This document shows, in pieces, positions 49,207 to 56,781 of a stretch of 64,000 bases of DNA. The notes beneath the pieces are model-generated. The model ran no database searches. It was not told where the DNA came from and saw nothing but the letters and a program-made list of their open reading frames with translations. The stretch spans positions 409,894 through 473,893 of the forward strand of contig VCMS01000025.1 of NCBI GenBank assembly GCA_022539475.1, written 5' to 3'. The position numbers and the translations under genes were made by a program. This DNA comes from Gracilaria domingensis (Eukaryota > Rhodophyta > Florideophyceae > Gracilariales > Gracilariaceae). How positions within the stretch are numbered: the stretch's first letter is position 1; each line of letters opens with the position of its first letter.

Positions 49207-51129
49207 ATGGTCAATGGGGTCATTTCACTGCTGCTCTCGGCCTCTCTTGTCGCCGTGTTGTCGTCATGTGGAGCGTTCTACCTGCCGGGTATTGCTATGA
49301 AGGACTACAGTGCTGGCGACCCTGTTGAGGTGCTTGCAAATAGGCTCACTTCCCCAACAAGTACTCTACCCTTCCCGTACTATAGTATCCCAGTATGCAA
49401 GCCTAAAAGACGAGTACGTTCTCGAGCCGTCAATCTAGGACAGATTCTTCTTGGAGAGAGAGCGTTTCCTACCGCGTTTAACATATCCATGATGGACAAC
49501 GTCAAATGTGTTCACATGTGTACAATATCGCTCAGCAAGGTATCAAGTCGTTTGTTCAAGAATCTTGTTGCCAGAATCTCCGAGAACTATTCTGCTCGTT
49601 TGCATACAGATAATATGCCGCTTATCACTCGTTATTTGACCAATACTGGCCGATCTACTTTTCGTTTCGGGTATCCTCTTGGCTTCACATCTGGTGAAAA
49701 GGTATACATTAACAACCATCTCTCGCTTAAGATTCTTTACCACAGGCCCTCATTAGAGGCCGGAGAAGCATTTGACGCACTCACGGCAAGTGAGAAGTTT
49801 CGCATAGTTGGGTTCGAAGTTCACCCCTCTTCTATGGTTCAGAAGCTCGGCAGGGACGGGTCGATGAAGTCCTGCAGGTCCCCACAAGATGCGTCCCCAA
49901 TGCAAATCAAAGATGATTCTGACATTCATTTTACATATGACGTGCAATTTGAGGAATCTGAGATCGCTTGGGCCACCAGATGGGACACACTTCTCAATGT
50001 GACCACAGAGATCAAAGAGATTCAATGGTATTCAATCGCAAACTCGTTAATGGTATCTCTGTTTCTATCGGCGGTTGTTGCAACTGTCATGTTACGTACC
50101 GTGCTAAAAGACTTTGGGCGATATAACGCAATCATAGAAGAGGATGAAGAGATAGACATGACTGGCTGGAAGTACATTCATGGCGATGTCTTTCGTCCTC
50201 CAAAGTACGCTACACTTCTTTCTATTTGCGTCGGAACTGGAGCACAAATTTTCGTCATGGCAGCGTTGACGCAAGCCTTTGCTCTGATTGGTTTTCTTTC
50301 TCCTGCGAACAGAGGAGGGCTCCTTACTGCTCTTCTGACTATGTGGGTTCTAGCATCGTCTGTATCCGGATACGTCACCGCCAGAATTTACTCGGCTCTC
50401 GATACTGGAGTTTCTCGAAGGGTAGTTACTTTTGGAACAGCCCTCCTCTTCCCTGGAATTACTTTTGGGATTTTCTTTGGTCTCAACCTCGTAATGTGGA
50501 CGGTTGGATCATCTGGCAGCGTTCCATTTATGACATTGTTGGTTTTACTGTTTATGTGGTTTGGCATATCTGTACCTCTGGCATTTGTCGGAGCGTATGC
50601 CGGTTATCGGCGTAAGACCCTAGAATTTCCTACGAGAACTAATCAAATACGAAGACAAATTCCTCCACCACCACTCGGTTTATCTCCATTTGTTTACTCC
50701 GCGATGGCCGGAATATTACCATTCGGCACGGTTTTCATGGAACTGGTCTTTGTTCTCAACTCTGTCTCGAGCGATAGTGTGTATTATTTATATGGAGCTT
50801 TGGTTGCAGTCTTCGTAATTCTCGTCATTACCTGCGCTGAACTGAGCATTGTATCGACGTATTTATCACTGTCTGCAGAAGACTGGAAGAGCCACTGGCA
50901 TACTTCGTTCGTAGGTTGTGCTTCGTCTGGACTTTACGTATTCCTGTACAGCTTGTATTACGCCCAATCGCAACCACACAGCCATCGCGTTCCGTTTGTG
51001 AGTCGAATTGTGTATATGTGCTGGAGCTTGGTGATGAGTGGAGCCTTTGGTCTCATGTGCGGAGCAATAGGATTTCTTTCCTCGCTATGGTTTACACGGA
51101 AGATATATGCATCTATTCGAATAGATTAG
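49207..51129 (+). CDS. Nonaspanin TM9SF family protein, paralogue 3
   Basis: 640 residues in a single exon. The signal peptide (MVNGVISLLLSASLVAVLSS) precedes AFYLPGIAMKDYS. Family marks: FPYYSIPVCKP, LGQILLGERAFPTAFNI, RWDTLL, WKYIHGDVFRPP, GTGAQIFVMA, FPTRTNQIRRQIP and ILPFGTVFMELVFVL. The first internal helix is near residue 278. The C-terminus RKIYASIRID keeps the position of a KxD/E signal with Arg in place of Lys. It shares more phrases with paralogue 1 (FYLPGIA, RKIYAS, HGDVFRPP) than with paralogue 2, suggesting a later split. It lies 8 kb from the tandem pair. Confidence 0.95.
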   Translation: MVNGVISLLLSASLVAVLSSCGAFYLPGIAMKDYSAGDPVEVLANRLTSPTSTLPFPYYSIPVCKPKRRVRSRAVNLGQILLGERAFPTAFNISMMDNVKCVHMCTISLSKVSSRLFKNLVARISENYSARLHTDNMPLITRYLTNTGRSTFRFGYPLGFTSGEKVYINNHLSLKILYHRPSLEAGEAFDALTASEKFRIVGFEVHPSSMVQKLGRDGSMKSCRSPQDASPMQIKDDSDIHFTYDVQFEESEIAWATRWDTLLNVTTEIKEIQWYSIANSLMVSLFLSAVVATVMLRTVLKDFGRYNAIIEEDEEIDMTGWKYIHGDVFRPPKYATLLSICVGTGAQIFVMAALTQAFALIGFLSPANRGGLLTALLTMWVLASSVSGYVTARIYSALDTGVSRRVVTFGTALLFPGITFGIFFGLNLVMWTVGSSGSVPFMTLLVLLFMWFGISVPLAFVGAYAGYRRKTLEFPTRTNQIRRQIPPPPLGLSPFVYSAMAGILPFGTVFMELVFVLNSVSSDSVYYLYGALVAVFVILVITCAELSIVSTYLSLSAEDWKSHWHTSFVGCASSGLYVFLYSLYYAQSQPHSHRVPFVSRIVYMCWSLVMSGAFGLMCGAIGFLSSLWFTRKIYASIRID

Positions 51130-51385
51130 TTGGTCAGCTTCCAAGATTCGCACACTGCCTAGATTCTTAGCAACGGACCGCCTTGTTCACCATAAGATCA
51201 TTCTAATTCGCAATCCGCAGAGGAACGATGATGACATCAAAAGTTTATTCATGCGACACGGTTACGACACTCTTCACAAAGTGATTCGAGACAGTAGTTA
51301 TACAAGATTTATCTAATTGCTCTTCTACGGAGTTGATAGACTCAAGATTCCAAAAGCTCACTGATGGTAACCAGTTGACCTGCAT

Positions 51386-52324
51386 TCAGGATGGCAGCAG
51401 TAGACCATTTCCCGAATGCGCTTCCATGAACTTCTCTTCTAGAGTATGTATGACTCCTTGGCAAGAAATCCAATCTTGCGACGTGCTTACTTTCCGAAAA
51501 CCAAGAACTTGCGCTGCAGCCTCCGTATCAGCATTAGGCACCACTACCATAGTTCTACCGCTCTGCACATCACTAACAAGTGCGTCCCGTTCTGCGTCAG
51601 ACAGTAATGCCCCAAGTGCGCTGGCTTCAGCTTCGTTTGAAATAAGCAGAGCATCAATGTCACCACTGAGCAGAAGTTTCAATTCTAGACCTACTTTCTC
51701 TCTTTCAATCGGTACTGTCTTACATGCAGCGACGCTATTGAAATCGAAGCCAGTGCTGTTCATTCGCTCGGCAAAGTCGGAGAAAGAAAGAGGTTCCCGC
51801 AAACCAACGAACTTGGGCATTGGGCAAAGAACTTTAGCATCGCGCAAAGAATCATCGTTGGCAAGATAATCAGCTAGACCTGCCGGGGAAGGGTCTGGCG
51901 AAAGGATATCAGGCGTGACCCCAAGAATCTGCTTCAAGAATGTACCGTTCGTAGCAAGCGTAGCAATACGTATGCCGGAGGCACGGAGCATCAAAAGAGC
52001 CTGGTCATCCATCTCACATACGGCTCGCAGCTTCTGAGCAAATGTCTCAATGGCAACAGTGGAAATGAAAGTAACCAAATCATAGTCGCTGAGCCTCAGG
52101 ATAGCCTCTTCCAATTCGAAAAGCTCTGCAGCTGGAAGTGATTTGTTAGAAATGAGCGGCGCGTGAATGGGGCGAGCGTTCCTCTCAATAAGGCGAGGAC
52201 AAATGCGAGCGGCGTACGTCTTGGGAGCAGCAACGAGAACTCGACGATCCTCTAAAGGGTTTAGTGAAGCTGTGCATCTTGGGCGGGGAGAATAAGCTGA
52301 TGAGAATGTCGCGAAGGCGAACAT
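51386..52324 (-). CDS. hemD: Uroporphyrinogen-III synthase
   Basis: Enzyme that cyclises hydroxymethylbilane to uroporphyrinogen III, the branch point for haem, chlorophyll and phycobilins. It has 312 residues. Seen: VLVAAPKTYAARICPRLIER at the start of domain 1 with PIHAPLIS, then LSDYDLVTFISTVAIETFAQ (the LxxYDxxxFTSxxAV element), RIATLATNGTFLKQILG and PSPAGLADYL in the linker and domain 2, and ALLISNEAEASAL near the end. The first ~25 residues (FAFATFSSAYSPRPRCTAS) are Ser/Arg/Ala-rich, consistent with a short plastid-targeting extension. An in-frame TAA lies two codons before the ATG, so the protein cannot extend further unless an intron is present. It converges with TM9SF paralogue 3. 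Confidence 0.85.
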   Translation of the reverse strand: MFAFATFSSAYSPRPRCTASLNPLEDRRVLVAAPKTYAARICPRLIERNARPIHAPLISNKSLPAAELFELEEAILRLSDYDLVTFISTVAIETFAQKLRAVCEMDDQALLMLRASGIRIATLATNGTFLKQILGVTPDILSPDPSPAGLADYLANDDSLRDAKVLCPMPKFVGLREPLSFSDFAERMNSTGFDFNSVAACKTVPIEREKVGLELKLLLSGDIDALLISNEAEASALGALLSDAERDALVSDVQSGRTMVVVPNADTEAAAQVLGFRKVSTSQDWISCQGVIHTLEEKFMEAHSGNGLLLPS

Positions 52325-52327
52325 CAG

Positions 52328-52492
52328 TTAAGAGGCGTCGTGGCGAGAAGATGATTGCTTCGGGAAGACCACGTGCCGTAGAATCGGTTTTACCAATGGG
52401 AGGAAGAGCCCGAGAATGAGCACCAGGGAGCCTGCAAGAAAGGGGAGCAATGCGGGAGGAGCGACTACTTTGACGCTCTCTGACGACGGCAT
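52328..52492 (-). CDS. Small single-span membrane protein ORF upstream of hemD
   Basis: A 54-codon frame starts at an ATG with a purine at -3 (52492). It contains one strong hydrophobic segment (ALLPFLAGSLVLILGLFL) followed by PLVKPILRHVVFPKQSSSRH and ends in TAA at 52330-52328. The stop is followed by CTG and then the hemD ATG, in the same frame. It could be a real micro-protein on a dicistronic mRNA or a regulatory upstream ORF. No family is recognised, and a random hydrophobic ORF cannot be excluded. Confidence 0.4.
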   Translation of the reverse strand: MPSSESVKVVAPPALLPFLAGSLVLILGLFLPLVKPILRHVVFPKQSSSRHDAS

Positions 52493-52579
52493 TTCGTTTG
52501 GTCGGTTGCGCGGGGGAGAACGGCTCTGACTGTGGTCGGCTTTGTCGCTCGCCAAATCTGTCGAAGAATTCAGACGCAC

Positions 52580-52975
52580 CAGTAGCAGCGGAAGGACGAC
52601 TGTATGCGATCCATCGCTCTCGAAGGTTTATGCATGCAGCTAAAGAGGTATACAGCTCGGCTTACACTATGACGTCACTTCTGTGCACCCAAGTGCGGTA
52701 ACGTATACGTGTACTCCATGGACACCTGCCAATCGTGTGATGCGCGCGTGCAACTAAAGTTGCTGCGAGATACACATACCAACGCTCTGCGTGATCCCTT
52801 CCGTAGTTCGCTCGTGTGATCCCTGTCGCTGCGAAAGTGGCCTCCTCACGACTTTCGAAACACCTTTTTAGACTCTACGTCTTGTTTCAAGACCATCTCA
52901 TTCTCACTGCGTTTGATTTCGCGGCGGAAAGAGAGACTTTTGTGTTTCGTTCCAGGATTTTCGCCCGCATCGACG
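52580..52975. promoter_or_regulatory. hemD / thioredoxin-like divergent promoter region
   Basis: A 400-bp spacer between divergent genes. No clear TATA box or intron signal is seen. Confidence 0.35.
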
Positions 52976-53530
52976 ATGTGGTGGTTGTTCAATCGCTCCA
53001 AGAATGCTCCCCGGAAGGAGAAGAGTCCTCTTCTCTACTTCTATGGCGTCGAGTGTACTCATTGCGACCTGATGGAACCTTTGATGAAGCAACTTGAAGA
53101 AGAGACAGGCATGACATTACGAAAATTTGAAGTATGGTATAACGACGACAATTTGCGTTTGTTGCAGAAACTAGACAGGGATGGCGTCTGTAATGGTGTC
53201 CCCTTTTTCTATTCCAAAGTGAAGCGCGACTGGATTTGCGGCGCTACCATTTACCCTAACTTCAAAGCATGGGCGCTTGGAAAGCCTCACGAAAGGTTTC
53301 TAAGTCCACCCACGGAAGACAGCGAAGTTATGGGACAGTTCAAGGGGTTCTTCGACCGCATTAAGAATACCGGTTTCCAGACACTCCGTGATCGTATGGA
53401 GGCTGGTAAGAGACTTGCAGGTGAGGAAAACAAAAACAGTCAATCGGGTGGAAAGGGTGCTTTCTCGTTCTACAGCGGCGTACTCATCCCACATTCGGCG
53501 ACAAGCACATGTCCACGCACAAGAAGATAG
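52976..53530 (+). CDS. Thioredoxin-like protein with CxxC
   Basis: 184 residues from the ATG at 52976 (MWWLFNRSKN). The thioredoxin fold is indicated by strand-CxxC-helix in LLYFYGVECTHCDLMEPLMK (C27, C30). A second strand follows (KFEVWYNDDNLRLLQKLD), and GVPFFYS supplies the cis-proline strand opposite the active site. GATIYPNFKAWALGK gives the last helix. The C-terminal 70 residues are polar, with basic patches. The sequence CTHC differs from the CGPC of classical thioredoxins, so a specialised redox or non-redox role is likely. The N-terminal MWWLF may be a short membrane- or organelle-interaction element. Subcellular site not determinable. Confidence 0.75.
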   Translation: MWWLFNRSKNAPRKEKSPLLYFYGVECTHCDLMEPLMKQLEEETGMTLRKFEVWYNDDNLRLLQKLDRDGVCNGVPFFYSKVKRDWICGATIYPNFKAWALGKPHERFLSPPTEDSEVMGQFKGFFDRIKNTGFQTLRDRMEAGKRLAGEENKNSQSGGKGAFSFYSGVLIPHSATSTCPRTRR

Positions 53531-53766
53531 ACCCAACGGTGCCGAGTAGTTTAGTTTACTCAATCTGAAAGTCTGACTTTACTGCAAGTAGAAATCTTTC
53601 AAGTAAATATGTATGCGAACTAGGCTCTCGATATGCCTCTCCGAAAGTGCAGGTATACAGGCGGAACCAGTATATGTAATGATTTAGTGTAAGAGTTGAA
53701 CGTTACTTGCGCCTAAAAATTCTAAAGCCAATCCTTGAGTGCTGCCTTTTCGTGCGACAAGTCAGT

Positions 53767-56367
53767 TTACTCTTCAGCCGCCTCGCGGATCGCTTCATAG
53801 TCAAATGCGACAAACTTCAAGCCGCTTCCGTGCAGGTTGTAGAACTTGTTCTGGAACTCCACCCAATGCAAACGTAGAGCATGCAGGAAAGCACTCAAGG
53901 ACTCCATGAACATGAGCACTCCGATTGTCAATCCAATCCACATGAAGAACCCAACAACCATCAAAATTGAGCTACCGGACTCGATAGACATGTACAGCAG
54001 TTTCTCCAGGAACACATCAGACAGCTCCGCATGTGCAAGTGACAACGCCCATAAACGAAGGTAACTTGCTGTGTTACTGACTGCACCTAGTACAAACTCA
54101 ATGGTATGAATCATTTGGTTGACAAAGAGATTGGCAAAGTCGAACTCTTCGTCGTCGTCATGCTCGTCATGCATCTCAGCCTCAGCTTCCACCTCGCCAG
54201 ACGTATCCATGCCACCCGAGGTGGAATGCAACAAATCGCTGCCTTCACTTTCATCAACAAGAGGCCTGTACTCATCCTTCTTCTTGGCATTGTGCCTTGC
54301 TAAGAGGATCAATGGCTTCGGGAGAAGCATCCACGGCACGGCGATGAGAGAAAGTCCGAGGAGAACAAGTTGAACCGCGTTCTGGAACGGGAAAAGTCTT
54401 CCTACTTCTGATAGACTGCCTGGAGCCATGAACATGCCAATAAGAACAGTTTTAAGATCAGGAGCAAGGCAGTTCGGATCAGCAATACAGGCAGGTGAAT
54501 CCCAATTAATTGCCCACTTCAAGATGATCAAGATCACCAGATATCCGAAAATGGCATTCATGAATATCATCTGCGGGACAAAAACGTGCCATACATCAAG
54601 CGGATGTTTAAAGTGCTTGGCATTGAGATACGACATGCAAATACCCAAAACCATCTGACAGACACCTAACACGATGGACAGCTTCATCTTGTAGGAATTG
54701 AAAAACAGCAAGCCGTTCGCGCTCCCCTTCCACACAGGGTCGAAACCCATAGGGTACGGGGCAATTGGGGCTCTCACATCACCGGGAATATCGCAGTTGT
54801 CAATTCCACAGGCCATCGAGGAAGCCTCCGTAAACTTCCAACGTGAACCAAACAAGTTCAGTGGAACGGCGAAAAACTCGTTGTAGATGAATCCAGTAAA
54901 GATAGAGAACGCTCCCATGAGCAAAAGCATGTACCTACCATCATAACAGGTTTGCATAAACTCACCAAGCTTTCTGCGAACCATACGTTTCTCATTCATA
55001 ACGACGTAAGCCGCGAAAGCGAACATGAGGAAACCGTGGCCAATATCTCCAAACATGACAGCAAACAAGAACGGGAACGTGATGACCGCGAATGGCGCGG
55101 GGTTCACCTCCTTGTATTCGGCAACACCGTAAGACTCCACAATACCCTGGAACACAGAAGTAAATCGATTGATTCGGAAGTAAGTCGGCGCAATCTCCTT
55201 ATGCTTGGCACGCTCCTCCAGAATGGACGGCACCTGCGCTTGAGACCTCTGACGACCGGCGTTCAGGGCGGTCCGGACATCCTCCAACGCATAAGTGGGA
55301 GACCACACTTCGGCGTAGTACAAAGCATTACTAGTGTCAAAGTTGAGCATATTCAAAGTGTGGAAGATAGCTTTCTCACGTCTCACCTTCTCATCCCAGA
55401 GCGGCAATGCCTTGGCAATATCCGACAAAATGGTACGGCGTTGTTCGGTAGTGGTAGAAATGACAGTCTGAAGGTCCTGAAGCCGATCAAGGCACTCCTG
55501 ATAAGTCTTCGCCTGTTCGTCATACGCCTCGGGGAAGTTATAAAGATTGGCGGAGAAAGCACTGCAGATCTTGGACACCTTCGCCTTTACTTGCGAACCC
55601 GAAAAGAATATCATGAAAGCGCACTTTACGACATTCTCTCCTGTGGCCGGATCAATAAGAGGTTCTGGAATCTCGGCAAATCGCACGAAGCAGTTACCAC
55701 GCGTAGCGCGGAAGAGAACCAGTTCAAAGCTTGGAACCTTCGATTTTTCAATCACACCTGCAAAGTAAGACAAAAGTGAACCCGTGCCCGCCGGTGAAAG
55801 GCCGGTGCGAACGTTGGGAGTGTCGTCAAGAAGCGTAGGCGCCGCGATAGGAGAGTATAAATCGTTTGCATCCATAGACGGATGAAGCAATCCAAGCGAC
55901 CCATAGCTTGCCTGCTGCACTCGCGGGGCGGATTGGAAAAAGTCAGCGCCCTTCTCCAGCACGTAACGAAGCTCAACAAGTTCGTTACGCTGAACGTTTA
56001 GAGTGTCCCAATGAGCGTTCATTTGGAGCAGACTGGATTCATTGGTGGAGAGGACATCATCCAACTTGTCGAGGCGCAGTGAGAAGGCACGACTCTCGTA
56101 AACATGGTTGGGGATGCGCATGTCCGGTACAGTCAAATTGGGGTCGTGGTCGATCTGGGCAATAAGGAAACGGATTCGGCGTTGCATGTCATCGCAACGA
56201 CGAACATCGGCGGAGAAGGAGCGCTGGAAGGCGGACTGCTCCGGATTGAGATCCTTGAATTGGACGATTCCGAGCTTGCCAAGCTCGTCGACGGTGGCAT
56301 GAGCGGCGCCGCGTTCAAAGTATAGGCGCAGCAGCGTCATGTCCTCGGAGCGGAAGAGAGCGCCCAT
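53767..56367 (-). CDS. VHA-a: V-type H+-ATPase subunit a
   Basis: This large membrane subunit of the V0 sector forms the proton half-channels for acidification of vacuole, Golgi and endosomes. It has 866 residues in one exon. The N-terminal cytosolic arm (1-~415) begins MGALFRSEDMTLLRLYFERG, the canonical start. The membrane half opens with FAVITFPFLFAVMFGDIGHG near 420, then GRYMLLLMGAFSIFTGFIYN, and an acidic loop (EAEAEMHDEHDDDEEFDF) precedes the final helices. The essential transport arginine is R771 in SYLRLWALSLAHAELS (equivalent to yeast Vph1 R735). The C-terminus HWVEFQNKFYNLHGSGLKFV is standard. Full length and apparently functional. A G-run tract sits ~110 bases upstream. Confidence 0.96.
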   Translation of the reverse strand: MGALFRSEDMTLLRLYFERGAAHATVDELGKLGIVQFKDLNPEQSAFQRSFSADVRRCDDMQRRIRFLIAQIDHDPNLTVPDMRIPNHVYESRAFSLRLDKLDDVLSTNESSLLQMNAHWDTLNVQRNELVELRYVLEKGADFFQSAPRVQQASYGSLGLLHPSMDANDLYSPIAAPTLLDDTPNVRTGLSPAGTGSLLSYFAGVIEKSKVPSFELVLFRATRGNCFVRFAEIPEPLIDPATGENVVKCAFMIFFSGSQVKAKVSKICSAFSANLYNFPEAYDEQAKTYQECLDRLQDLQTVISTTTEQRRTILSDIAKALPLWDEKVRREKAIFHTLNMLNFDTSNALYYAEVWSPTYALEDVRTALNAGRQRSQAQVPSILEERAKHKEIAPTYFRINRFTSVFQGIVESYGVAEYKEVNPAPFAVITFPFLFAVMFGDIGHGFLMFAFAAYVVMNEKRMVRRKLGEFMQTCYDGRYMLLLMGAFSIFTGFIYNEFFAVPLNLFGSRWKFTEASSMACGIDNCDIPGDVRAPIAPYPMGFDPVWKGSANGLLFFNSYKMKLSIVLGVCQMVLGICMSYLNAKHFKHPLDVWHVFVPQMIFMNAIFGYLVILIILKWAINWDSPACIADPNCLAPDLKTVLIGMFMAPGSLSEVGRLFPFQNAVQLVLLGLSLIAVPWMLLPKPLILLARHNAKKKDEYRPLVDESEGSDLLHSTSGGMDTSGEVEAEAEMHDEHDDDEEFDFANLFVNQMIHTIEFVLGAVSNTASYLRLWALSLAHAELSDVFLEKLLYMSIESGSSILMVVGFFMWIGLTIGVLMFMESLSAFLHALRLHWVEFQNKFYNLHGSGLKFVAFDYEAIREAAEE

Positions 56368-56781
56368 GATGGCGGCAAGTAGAGGAAAGCGGCTGGCGGT
56401 ACAAAGTTAGCAAATAGAGCGCAACACAAAAGCGTCTCGCCGCGAACGAAGGGACCGCTGCGCGAAGGTCGGCGCGAGTGGGGTAGGGGGTGGGGGGGGG
56501 AGGGGTTTGGGTGGGTGGCTCGGCGATCGGTTACGGGGTGGCGGAGGGGGCAAAACGGACTGAGCTGCGGGCTCGAGTGCGGCACAAGCCGACGGGGCAG
56601 TCGAGACGACCGTGTGATGTGCTGCGCGAGACGCGCGTGCTGACGTTGGACACCTCAACGCGAAAGCGGGCGCAGCAAACGTGACCCGCGCGTCAGGAGA
56701 CGCGCCCGTTGACGAGGCACTTCTGATGGCGGTCCAGCGCGGCGTCTTAAAAACGTGCGCCCTCCCCACGTGTCCACGCGC
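56368..56781. promoter_or_regulatory. V-ATPase promoter and TAF5 3' end
   Basis: Both flanking genes are on the minus strand, so this 414-bp spacer carries the 3' UTR of TAF5 and the promoter and leader of the V-ATPase gene. It is GC-rich; no TATA box is seen. Confidence 0.4.
56479..56518 (+). repeat. G-run tract in the V-ATPase leader region
   Basis: Runs of three to nine G occur between 56479 and 56518 on the + strand. They give C-runs in the sense strand of the minus-strand V-ATPase leader. This is the same arrangement as at 5024-5104. Confidence 0.65.
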
